A stretch of DNA of 64,000 nucleotides from an uncultured Eubacteriales bacterium (GTDB lineage: Bacteria > Bacillota > Clostridia > Oscillospirales > Acutalibacteraceae): the NCBI GenBank assembly GCA_934511365.1, contig CAKSWC010000010.1, positions 1 to 64,000 of the forward strand. Direction: 5' to 3'. Shown here piece after piece: positions 33,792 to 41,205 of the stretch. Position numbers and translations under genes: made by a program. The notes beneath the pieces are model-generated. The model was not told where the DNA came from. It searched no databases and saw only the letters and a list, made by a program, of their open reading frames with translations. Every line of letters begins with the position of its first letter. Positions within the stretch are counted from its first letter, which is position 1.

Positions 33792-34454
33792 TTATTCCGG
33801 CGCATCGGCAGAGCGCAGAGCACTGATGCAGTAGCCGCCGCCGGTTTTGCGAAGAATTATTTTAACATATTTTGACGGCTCGGGCTTCACCGGGTTCCCG
33901 TTTTCGTCCTGCTCCCAGTCATCGCCGGAAAGATAGCCGACAAAAAGGGTGATGAAGTCGTTCCTTTCCTGCGCGTCAAGAACGGTGGGCGTATAAAGCG
34001 GTGTGATTCCCGTTATCGGGATTATGTACTGCCCCTTTTTTTCGCTGTATCTGAATTCAATTCCGCCGCCGTCCGCTGAGGTGTGGTTGACCTTGACGTC
34101 CGAGCCGAAAAGCTTTTTGAAGGCTTCCTCAACGTCCTTTTTGGGAATGAGCAGACCTTTGTCAGAATAGGAATACTTGTCCGTGTCGGGATTGCTTTTC
34201 AAAATTGACCAGATTGAAACGGCAATAAGCTGGCTCTGGTCGGCTTTTGAAACGTCATCAAATGTGTCCGGGTCATTCATCACGAGCGGATAAATGAAGC
34301 TTTCATATTCGCGGTTTTTTGCGCCGTTGTCAGTCGCTTTGCGCACCCGGCCGGCAACAAACGAAACCGTGCTTGCAACGCCGATAACAAAAAAGACAAG
34401 AACAAAAATTCCAACAATATAATTGACGGCGCCGGTTTTCTTTTCGTTCGCCAT
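33792..34454 (-). CDS. single-pass membrane protein of unknown function
   Basis: The 220-residue protein has one membrane segment near the N-terminus (YIVGIFVLVFFVIGVASTVSFVAG), with the remaining 180 residues predicted outside. No family is recognised. The outer part is hydrophilic, with YIIPITGITPLYTP and VKIILRKTGGGYCISAL suggesting beta structure. It starts 4 nt after the proA stop and so is in the same operon; a link to proline metabolism is not implied. Confidence 0.7.
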   Translation of the reverse strand: MANEKKTGAVNYIVGIFVLVFFVIGVASTVSFVAGRVRKATDNGAKNREYESFIYPLVMNDPDTFDDVSKADQSQLIAVSIWSILKSNPDTDKYSYSDKGLLIPKKDVEEAFKKLFGSDVKVNHTSADGGGIEFRYSEKKGQYIIPITGITPLYTPTVLDAQERNDFITLFVGYLSGDDWEQDENGNPVKPEPSKYVKIILRKTGGGYCISALRSADAPE

Positions 34455-34458
34455 AAGC

Positions 34459-35700
34459 TTAACCTCTTATCTGTCCGTTTCCTCTGATGATATATTTGAA
34501 GCTGACAAGCTCCGGGAGGCCGAGCGGTCCCCTTGCGTGGAGCTTCTGGGTGGAAATTCCGATTTCCGCGCCGAAGCCGAACTCGTTTCCGTCCGTAAAG
34601 CGCGTTGAAGCGTTGACATAGACCGCCGCGCAGTCAACACGGGAAAGGAACTTTTGCGCGTTGGTGTAATTTTCCGTAACGATGCATTCGCTGTGGCCGG
34701 TGCCGTATTCTGCAATGTGCTCAATCGCCTCGTCAAGACTTTCAACAACCTTTGCGCTGATTTCATAGCCGAGGTATTCTTTTTGGTAGTCCTCCTCGGT
34801 TGCCGGAACGGTGTTTTCAATAATTTTTGCCGTTTTTTCGTCGGCGTGGATAATAACATTGGCCTTGTCAAGCGCGGCCTTGGCCATTGGCAGAAATTTT
34901 TCCGCAACGGCTTTGTGAACAAGAACGCTCTCGCACGCATTGCAGACGGACGGACGGGAAACCTTTGCGTTATAAAGGATATCCCTCGCCATTTCAAGGT
35001 TTGCAAATTCGTCAACATAGACGTGGCAGTTGCCCGTTCCGGTTTCAATAACGGGAACGGTAGAGTTTTGAACGCAGGCTTTGATGAGTCCGGCTCCGCC
35101 GCGCGGAATGAGAACGTCAACATAGCCGTTCATTTTCATAAGCTCGTTTGCGCTTTCCCTTGAGGTGTCCTCAACAAGCTGAATGCAATCCTTCGGAAGG
35201 CCGGCCTTTTCAACGGCTGCGCGCATTATGTCCGCAATCGCTTTGTTTGAATGGAAAGCCTCTTTTCCGCCGCGGAGGATAACGCTGTTTCCGCTTTTGA
35301 GGCAGAGAGCCGCCGCGTCTGCGGTGACGTTGGGCCGCGCCTCAAAAATCACGGCGATTACGCCGAGGGGAACGCTGACCTTTTCAATAACAAGGCCGTT
35401 CGGGCGCACCGTTCCGGAAAGAATTTTTCCAACCGGGTCATCAAGGAGAGCAACCTCTTTAACGCCGGACGCAACGGAAAAAACTCTTTTTTCGTCGAGC
35501 GAAAGGCGGTCGATGAGCGCACTTTTCATTCCGGCTTTTTTTGCGTTTTCAATGTCAATCGCGTTGGCTTCAAGGATTGCGCCGGCGTTTTCTTTGAGCG
35601 CCTGTGCAATGGAAAAAAGCGCGCTGTTCTTCTTTTCCGTTGAAGCCGTCATAAGTACGCTTTCGGCCTTTTTTGCCCGTTTTCCGAGTTCGATAAGCAT
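34459..35700 (-). CDS. proA: gamma-glutamyl phosphate reductase
   Basis: This is the second enzyme of proline synthesis, reducing glutamyl-5-phosphate to the semialdehyde. The 413-residue aldehyde-dehydrogenase-fold protein has the catalytic Cys in VCNACESVLVH, IPRGGAGLI, VIETGTGNCHVYVD, NASTRFTDGNEFGFGAEIGIST and the C-terminal LHARGPLGLPEL. The ATG follows GGGAGG. It is preceded by a consensus promoter and a terminator-like hairpin in its leader, suggesting attenuation. proB is about 10 kb away on the other strand. Confidence 0.95.
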   Translation of the reverse strand: MLIELGKRAKKAESVLMTASTEKKNSALFSIAQALKENAGAILEANAIDIENAKKAGMKSALIDRLSLDEKRVFSVASGVKEVALLDDPVGKILSGTVRPNGLVIEKVSVPLGVIAVIFEARPNVTADAAALCLKSGNSVILRGGKEAFHSNKAIADIMRAAVEKAGLPKDCIQLVEDTSRESANELMKMNGYVDVLIPRGGAGLIKACVQNSTVPVIETGTGNCHVYVDEFANLEMARDILYNAKVSRPSVCNACESVLVHKAVAEKFLPMAKAALDKANVIIHADEKTAKIIENTVPATEEDYQKEYLGYEISAKVVESLDEAIEHIAEYGTGHSECIVTENYTNAQKFLSRVDCAAVYVNASTRFTDGNEFGFGAEIGISTQKLHARGPLGLPELVSFKYIIRGNGQIRG

Positions 35701-35753
35701 TGCTGTTGCCTCCCTGTTGTTTTTATGTTATGATGTGGGTTCATTCTGCAATC

Positions 35754-35778
35754 AAAAAACACCGCCCGGTCGGCGGTG
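35754..35778 (-). terminator. leader terminator (attenuator) before proA
   Basis: On the minus strand the stem CACCGCC/GGCGGTG (35760-35778) is followed by T6 (35754-35759). It lies about 55 nt downstream of the promoter start region and 54 nt before the proA ATG, inside the 5' leader. A CGCCC stretch just upstream could pair with the GGGCG of the stem as an antiterminator. Confidence 0.65.
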
Positions 35779-35839
35779 CTTCAAGTTAATTCACCAAAAG
35801 ATGGGCGCGTCCGCTTATCGCGGCATTTTTTGTGGTTAT

Positions 35840-35868
35840 ATTATACCCACACGCCCAAATTTTGTCAA
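35840..35868 (-). promoter_or_regulatory. consensus sigma-A promoter of proA
   Basis: On the minus strand perfect TTGACA (35863-35868) and TATAAT (35840-35845) are separated by 17 bp. The leader contains a three-codon reading frame ATG CCG CGA TAA with a Pro codon. Confidence 0.85.
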
Positions 35869-36069
35869 CTAAAATTGGAACCTGTTTTGTTTTTTCGGCG
35901 CAGTCAAACGCAGAGAATCGGTCCGATGTTTCCCGCGCCGTTTTCAAATTTGCCGAATGCGTTATAAGGGAAAAAGAGCGTCTTTTCCACCGGCTTTTAC
36001 CGGGAAAGAAAAAAATTCCGCTGTTTATTCCTAACGGGCAGTAAAAACTCAAAAGTTTATTAAAAATCA

Positions 36070-36099
36070 TTGACAGAACCGGCCGTTTTGATATATAAT
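36070..36099 (+). promoter_or_regulatory. promoter of the rpmH operon
   Basis: TTGACA (36070-36075) and TATAAT (36094-36099) are 18 bp apart, with rpmH about 90 nt downstream. A small hairpin CGGAC/GTCCG lies in the leader. Nothing else is seen between 35869 and 36069. Confidence 0.8.
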
Positions 36100-36189
36100 G
36101 TCAAAATGCAGTAGATGTTATATTCGGACTTTGCGTCCGGGTTATGGCAGTCTGTTCCAAAGACATCAAATTAAAAGGAGGTATACACC

Positions 36190-36324
36190 GTGAAAAGGAC
36201 TTATCAACCTAAAAAGCGCCACAGAAAGATGGAGCATGGCTTCAGAAAAAGAATGGCAACAAGAAACGGCCGCAAGGTTCTTGCCCGCAGACGTTCAAAG
36301 GGCCGCAAGCAGCTCACCTATTGA
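36190..36324 (+). CDS. rpmH: 50S ribosomal protein L34
   Basis: The 44-residue protein is the usual length for L34 and reads MKRTYQPKKRHRKMEHGF, with GRKVLARRRSKGRKQLT at the end. It begins with GTG after AAAAGGAGG. It heads the conserved rpmH-rnpA-yidD-yidC-jag cluster, which in most bacteria lies next to dnaA and is transcribed away from it. Here it lies about 33 kb downstream of dnaA on the same strand. Confidence 0.97.
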   Translation: MKRTYQPKKRHRKMEHGFRKRMATRNGRKVLARRRSKGRKQLTY

Positions 36325-36363
36325 TTTTGGTAACTGCTTTGTAACAGCGCCCAAGGGCGCAAT

Positions 36364-36735
36364 TTGCGTTGGGATTTGATTTTTTTGCAAAAGTATGTTT
36401 CGCTCAATCAGAACAAGGACTTTAAACGCCTTTATTACAAAGGAAAGTCTGTGCAAAAACCTGTGTTGGTTGTCTATGCGATGAAAAACCGCGCGGGTCT
36501 TTGCCGCGTTGGCATAACAACGGGCAAAAAAATCGGCAGTGCCGTTGAACGCAACCGCTCCCGTAGGATTATCAGAGCCGCTTTTCAAAATGTTTTCAAT
36601 TCCGGCTGCATCAAAAACAACTGGGATCTTGTTTTTGTTGCAAGAACAAGGACAAAGTTCAAAAAAAGCACCCAGCTTGAGCCTGTTATGCTCGCCATGC
36701 TGAAGGAGCTTAATGTTGCGGAGAGTGAGGAATGA
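36364..36735 (+). CDS. rnpA: ribonuclease P protein component
   Basis: This protein subunit of RNase P helps mature tRNA 5' ends. The product of up to 123 residues has the family pattern LNQNKDFKRLYYKGKSV and the RNA-binding signature GSAVERNRSRRIIRAAF. The start is uncertain: there is no ATG, and TTG occurs at 36364 (after AAGGG), 36376 and 36385. The last would give MQKYVSLNQNKDF, closest to the usual family start. The stop overlaps the yidD ATG by 4 nt. Confidence 0.93.
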   Translation: MRWDLIFLQKYVSLNQNKDFKRLYYKGKSVQKPVLVVYAMKNRAGLCRVGITTGKKIGSAVERNRSRRIIRAAFQNVFNSGCIKNNWDLVFVARTRTKFKKSTQLEPVMLAMLKELNVAESEE

Positions 36736-36968
36736 AAAAACTTCTTCTTTCAATAATTCATTTTTACCGCAAACATATCTCTCCCCATTTGCCGGCCATG
36801 TGCCGCTATTATCCGACCTGCTCGTGCTATGCCATTGAGGCGATTGAAACGCACGGTGCGTTTCGGGGCTTTCTTCTTGCCCTTTGGCGCGTGCTGCGCT
36901 GCAATCCGCTTTCAAAAGGCGGCTATGACCCCGTTCCGCCGAAGCGCGGAAAGAAAAAACGCAGGTAG
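36732..36968 (+). CDS. yidD: membrane protein insertion efficiency factor YidD
   Basis: The 78-residue protein has an N-terminal amphipathic helix and the family signature CRYYPTCSCYAIEAIETHGAFRG...RCNPLSKGGYDPVP. It is thought to help YidC-dependent membrane insertion at the inner membrane face. The ATG overlaps the rnpA stop (ATGA). The C-terminus is very basic (KRGKKKRR). Confidence 0.94.
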   Translation: MKKLLLSIIHFYRKHISPHLPAMCRYYPTCSCYAIEAIETHGAFRGFLLALWRVLRCNPLSKGGYDPVPPKRGKKKRR

Positions 36969-37054
36969 GTTTTTTACTGCGCCGGACAAACCGTTTAAAC
37001 AAAAACGAAAAGACTCTAATTTTTCAAACGGAATAATTTTACGGAGGATATCCA

Positions 37055-38029
37055 ATGTTCGATTTTCTATACTCCATTTTCGGCTTTCTCTTCAGAATTC
37101 TCTATCAGTTCATCAATAACTATGGACTGGCTCTTTTGATTTTCACGCTGTTTTTCCGCGTCATCCTGCTCCCCTCAAACATCCATCAGCAGAAAGGCAC
37201 GGCGAAAACCGCAAGACTTCAGCCGCGGCTTAAGAGAATCAGAGAAAAATATCAGGACTATGCCCCGGCCGAAAGAAATCAGAAAATTCAGGAGGAGACA
37301 AACGAGCTCTATCAGCGCGAGGGATACAACGCAATGTCAAGCAGCTGTATGCCGCTTCTTTTCCAGCTTCCCATCCTTTGGGGTCTTTACGGCGTTGTCA
37401 GAAATCCTCTGATTTATGTTCTTGACATTCCGAAGGACTTTGTCAACACACTCAGCACTGTTGCAAGAACAACGCTCGGCCTCACCGGCAACAGCGCCGG
37501 ATACGCCGAAACGGCCGCCATTGCGAACCTTGACGCTCTCCTCAGAAAAATCCCGGCAACGGCAGCAAAATATCCCGAAGCGATTGAAAAAATCAGGAAT
37601 TTTGACTTTACCGTTTTTGGCGTTGACCTCGGAGCCATTCCGCAGTTTTCAACGCTCAAATCGCTCGGCAGCGCATCAACCGAGGCAAAAGTTTTACTCC
37701 TTATACCTCTTTTATCTTTTGCAACGTCAATGCTCACGAGCGTCCTCACTCAGATAAGACAAAAGAAAAGTAATCCCGGCGGAATGGAAAACGCTCAGAT
37801 GATGGGCTGCATGATGCTCACAATGCCGCTCATGTCGCTCTGGTTCTCCTTCCAGTTCCCGGCCGGAATGGGTATGTACTGGATTCTTTCAAACATTCTT
37901 GCTTTCTTCCAGACTCTTGTTCTCGGAAGAATCTATGCGCCAAGAAAGACCATTGCAAGACTTATGGTTGACGAAACTATCTACAGACGTTCCTATGAAA
38001 AAACAAAAACTGCCCAAAAGGCAGACTAA
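37055..38029 (+). CDS. yidC: membrane protein insertase YidC
   Basis: YidC/Oxa1 inserts membrane proteins alone or with Sec. The 324-residue protein has the five-helix core: LALLIFTLFFRVILLP with the conserved Arg, a basic cytosolic hairpin, MPLLFQLPILWGLYGVV, LLIPLLSFATSMLTSVL and MPLMSLWFSFQFPAGMGMYWILSN. No lipoprotein signal is visible at the N-terminus, unlike B. subtilis SpoIIIJ. A loop of about 80 residues after helix 2-3 is longer than usual. ATG follows CGGAGGATATC. Confidence 0.93.
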   Translation: MFDFLYSIFGFLFRILYQFINNYGLALLIFTLFFRVILLPSNIHQQKGTAKTARLQPRLKRIREKYQDYAPAERNQKIQEETNELYQREGYNAMSSSCMPLLFQLPILWGLYGVVRNPLIYVLDIPKDFVNTLSTVARTTLGLTGNSAGYAETAAIANLDALLRKIPATAAKYPEAIEKIRNFDFTVFGVDLGAIPQFSTLKSLGSASTEAKVLLLIPLLSFATSMLTSVLTQIRQKKSNPGGMENAQMMGCMMLTMPLMSLWFSFQFPAGMGMYWILSNILAFFQTLVLGRIYAPRKTIARLMVDETIYRRSYEKTKTAQKAD

Positions 38030-38062
38030 TTAACTCTAACCGGATACGGTGGTGATATAACA

Positions 38063-39085
38063 ATGATTCATGAAGCAAAAGGACAGGGCGCAACGATTGA
38101 AGAAGCAATCGCAAACGCAAAGGCGGCGCTGAACGCTCCTGCCGGCGCAGACGTTCATTCCGAAATCGTCACAATGCCCACCAAAAAAGTTCTCGGCCTT
38201 TTCGGCGGAAAAAAAGCCGAAGCCAGAGCTTTCTATGAAACACCCGATGAGGTGAAGCCGCAGGAAAAGAAGCTTGCCGAAAAAGCACCGGCTCAGAAAG
38301 CCGCACCGAAAGCGCCGAAGGCTCCGTCCGCAAAACCCCAGAAAAAGCAGGAAGCAAAGCCGGCGCAAAAAGCTGCCCAGCCGAAGCCCGCTCCCGAAAA
38401 GGTTGAGCCTGAGCGCACGGAAATTACGCTCGACAACAAGCCCGGCGCAGCAAAGGCTGCCGAGTACCTTGTTAAGGTCATCAAGGGCATGGGTGTTCAG
38501 AGTGTAGACATCAAGGCGTATCTCCTTGAAGAAAACGAGATTCTTCTTGAGCTTGACTGCGCAGACGATTACGGAATCGTTATCGGAAGACGCGGCGAAA
38601 CGCTCGATTCAATCCAGTATCTTGCACGCCTTGTTGCAGGCAAGAACAAAACGGAGAACGAATATTCAAGAATTTCCGTCAATGTTGGAAATTACCGCGA
38701 AAAGAGGAGAGCGGCTCTTTGCTCGCTTGCAAAGAAGAACGCTCAGAAAGTTCTCAAATACGGCAGAAACTTCACCTTTGAGCCGATGAACCCCTATGAG
38801 CGCCGGATCATTCACACGGCGATTCAGGAGGTTGAGGGCGTAACGTCATACTCGGTCGGTTCCGACCTTTCAAGACGTGTTGTTATCAGCCTTGAGGAGG
38901 GCGTGAAGCCCACTCATCCCTCAAAGGGCGGCTATAACAACAGAGGTCGCGGCGGACGCGGAAGACGCCCCTCCGGCGGCCCGAGAAGAAACGGCGGCGC
39001 ACCGGCAAAGTCTGACGCTCCGCAGAGAGCACCCAAGACCGATGCAGGCGCCCAGGGCGTTTCGCTCTATGGCAAAATCAACTGA
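38063..39085 (+). CDS. jag: RNA-binding protein Jag/KhpB with RG-rich tail
   Basis: This KH-R3H RNA-binding protein is linked to cell elongation and division control. The order in 340 residues is Jag_N (about 1-50, ending VLGLFGGKKAEA), a Lys/Ala/Pro-rich linker (about 65-115), a KH domain with YGIVIGRRGETLDSIQYL, and an R3H domain with NPYERRIIHTAIQEVEGVTSYSVGSDLSRRVVI. An added C-terminal tail contains NNRGRGGRGRRPSGGPRR. The RG-rich tail is not part of the minimal family and may add RNA affinity. Starts with ATG after GGTGGTGAT. Confidence 0.93.
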   Translation: MIHEAKGQGATIEEAIANAKAALNAPAGADVHSEIVTMPTKKVLGLFGGKKAEARAFYETPDEVKPQEKKLAEKAPAQKAAPKAPKAPSAKPQKKQEAKPAQKAAQPKPAPEKVEPERTEITLDNKPGAAKAAEYLVKVIKGMGVQSVDIKAYLLEENEILLELDCADDYGIVIGRRGETLDSIQYLARLVAGKNKTENEYSRISVNVGNYREKRRAALCSLAKKNAQKVLKYGRNFTFEPMNPYERRIIHTAIQEVEGVTSYSVGSDLSRRVVISLEEGVKPTHPSKGGYNNRGRGGRGRRPSGGPRRNGGAPAKSDAPQRAPKTDAGAQGVSLYGKIN

Positions 39086-39097
39086 AAAGAAAGAAAA

Positions 39098-39125
39098 AGA
39101 GCTGCTTTATGGCGGCTCTTTTTTT
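39098..39125 (+). terminator. terminator of the rpmH-jag operon
   Basis: The stem AGAGCTGC/GCGGCTCT (one T-G pair) with a short loop is followed by T7, 12 nt after the jag stop. Confidence 0.85.
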
Positions 39126-39127
39126 GC

Positions 39128-39565
39128 TTTCACGCTCCGCCAATCGTACGGGTCGGACCTGTACGAATCTAGATTTTAGATTCTAGATGTTAGATTTTAG
39201 ATATTTAGTGCTTAAAGTGAGATTATTTATGCATTTTAACTTTGCGAAAGGCTGAGCTTGACCGTTTCCGCAAGAAATCCGCGAGCGAAAATTGGCTCGG
39301 CTTAACGGTTATATAAATCTTGGGAAAGGCGCGTATCTTGTAGACTGCAATTAGCGGATTTGTCCGATTGTGAGGGGTTTTTTGCAGAAGTGATGTTGTA
39401 GGCGTGCCGGAGACGGAAGTCCGATTTTCCCCCGCAAATCGGATTTTCGGACTCCAAGCGCGCCGTATCTTGAACGTCTTTTTGGGTACTTTTGTGACAC
39501 GCGACAAAAGTACCCCCAGCGGAGCGTGGAAACGTAGAAAGAAATCAAAAACCTTACCATAAAAG
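39128..39565 (-). repeat. long interspersed non-coding repeat, copy 2, with heptamers
   Basis: The 39.13-39.7 kb gap holds no gene. A 25-bp block (39128-39152) recurs exactly at 42401-42425. Heptamer units TAGATTT/TAGATGT fill 39171-39210. From there to about 39565 the reverse strand matches copy 1 at 18.09-18.65 kb but lacks its palindrome. A perfect 12-bp hairpin GGGTACTTTTGT/ACAAAAGTACCC (about 39484-39515) is intact here and broken in copy 1. Confidence 0.8.
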
Positions 39566-39720
39566 AAAAAGCAAAAAAACGGGAGCCTCAAGCTCCCCAA
39601 TTCCTTTCACCGCCCCTTGCTGCGCTGCAATAATTGCTCCCCACTAATTTCCGATTGCAACAAAAAGCCTTTCCGCCATGTGCTACAATATACCCAACAA
39701 TTCAACCAGAGGTGAAAACG

Positions 39721-41013
39721 ATGTATATCAACACAAAAAAATATGCACTCACAAACTGCACTCTGCTTGACGGAACGCAGGAGATGAAGGCTCAGGAGAA
39801 TATGACCGTCTGTGTTGACGGAAAAAAGATTGTTTCGGTGGGTACGGAAAAAGCACCTGCCGGATATGAAGTGATTGACCTTAAGGGGAAATACGTCATG
39901 CCCGGTCTTATCAATATGCACGTCCATCTTCCGGCAACGGGAAAGCCGCGCAAAAAGCCCTCTGACCCGAAAAAACTTGTGAAGCTTGTAACAATGAATG
40001 CGCTGACGAATAAAATCGGCGTAAAGTTTTGCGAAAACACCGCAAAGACGCAGCTTCTTTCCGGAGTAACAACAATCCGCACCGTTGGCGGCGTTGGAAA
40101 TTATGATACCGAAATCCGCGACCTTTCCGCGGCCGGAAAAATTCTTGCACCGCGCGTTTTGGCCTCAAATATGGCGGTATCCGTTCCCGGTGGCCATATG
40201 GCCGGTTCCCTCGCCTATGAGGCAACCACTCCTCAGGAGGCGGCAGCCTATGTTGAAAAAATCTATGAGGAAAAAACCGATCTTATTAAGCTGATGATAA
40301 CCGGAGGCGTAATGGACGCCGAGGTGGTTGGCGAACCGGGTGTCCTGCGTATGATGCCGGAGCTTGTCAAGGCTGCGTGTGATAGGGCTCATTCGCTCGG
40401 AATGACCGTTGCCGCCCACGTTGAAAGTCCTCAGGGAGTGCGTGTTGCGCTCGAAAACGGTGTGGACTCGATTGAGCACGGCGCAAAGCCCGACGAAGAA
40501 ACCATTCGCCTTTTCAAGGAGAAAAACGCTTTCCAAATTTCAACAATCTCCCCTGCTCTTCCCTATGCGCTTTTTGACCGCAGTATTTCCCACGCAACCT
40601 ATGAACAGCAGGAAAACGGAAAGGTTGTTTTTGATGGTATTGTTTCCCTTGCAAAGGCCTGCCTTGAAACTGGGGTTCCGGTCGGTCTCGGAACAGATAC
40701 CGGCTGCCCGTATATCACGCATTATGATATGTGGCGTGAACTTTGCTATTTTGTGAAATACTGCGGTGTTACGCCGGCGTTCGCTCTTTACAGCGCAACG
40801 CTCCTCAACGCAAAGCTTGCAAAAATCGACTCCTTTACCGGTTCGGTTGAAAAGGGCAAATGTGCAGATATCATCGTTTGCGTAAAAAATCCGCTTGAGG
40901 ATCTCTCGGCTTTGCGCAATCTTGATATGGTCATTAAAGAGGGCTATATTATTGAAAACCCGCGTCCCAAAAAGATGCCCGAATGCGAAAAAGAGCTTGA
41001 CAAATTCCTTTAA
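39721..41013 (+). CDS. metal-dependent amidohydrolase (imidazolonepropionase/prolidase-like)
   Basis: The 430-residue TIM-barrel hydrolase has metal-binding His67 and His69 in MPGLINMHVHLP, a Lys in IKLMITGG, His in AAHVES and SIEHG, and the catalytic Asp in GLGTDTG. Relatives annotated as Xaa-Pro dipeptidases or aryl-dialkylphosphatase-like amidohydrolases share this layout; the substrate is unknown. The frame is open from 39634, but ATG at 39721 follows AGAGGTGA. No signal peptide is seen. Confidence 0.85.
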   Translation: MYINTKKYALTNCTLLDGTQEMKAQENMTVCVDGKKIVSVGTEKAPAGYEVIDLKGKYVMPGLINMHVHLPATGKPRKKPSDPKKLVKLVTMNALTNKIGVKFCENTAKTQLLSGVTTIRTVGGVGNYDTEIRDLSAAGKILAPRVLASNMAVSVPGGHMAGSLAYEATTPQEAAAYVEKIYEEKTDLIKLMITGGVMDAEVVGEPGVLRMMPELVKAACDRAHSLGMTVAAHVESPQGVRVALENGVDSIEHGAKPDEETIRLFKEKNAFQISTISPALPYALFDRSISHATYEQQENGKVVFDGIVSLAKACLETGVPVGLGTDTGCPYITHYDMWRELCYFVKYCGVTPAFALYSATLLNAKLAKIDSFTGSVEKGKCADIIVCVKNPLEDLSALRNLDMVIKEGYIIENPRPKKMPECEKELDKFL

Positions 41014-41071
41014 TTAACGATTATGCTTACACTTTCAATTAAATCGGCGGTGACTTAATCCATCCTTTTCA

Positions 41072-41100
41072 TTGACTTATTACAAATTTTGTAATATAAT
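41072..41100 (+). promoter_or_regulatory. ychF promoter with embedded palindromic operator
   Basis: TTGACT (41072-41077) and TATAAT (41095-41100) are 17 bp apart. The spacer is filled by the perfect inverted repeat ATTACAAA-T-TTTGTAAT (41079-41095), which ends on the first base of the -10, a position where a dimeric repressor would block RNA polymerase. The leader to ychF is about 100 nt. Confidence 0.7.
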
Positions 41101-41205
41101 GACGAATATGTAATCCCGTTATGTTGACGCGTATTCGGACAAGGAACCATTAAAACGCTTAACCGGGAACAATATGAACAGGAATTAAAAGAGGTTTTTG
41201 AAAAT

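Noticed and set aside
35754..35868. T-box riboswitch before proA
   Set aside because: The leader before the terminator is about 75 nt and lacks room for stem I and a T-box sequence.
39223..39600. Minus-strand open frame over the 39.2-39.6 kb repeat
   Set aside because: It runs across the non-coding repeat and a perfect hairpin and is not conserved in frame with copy 1.
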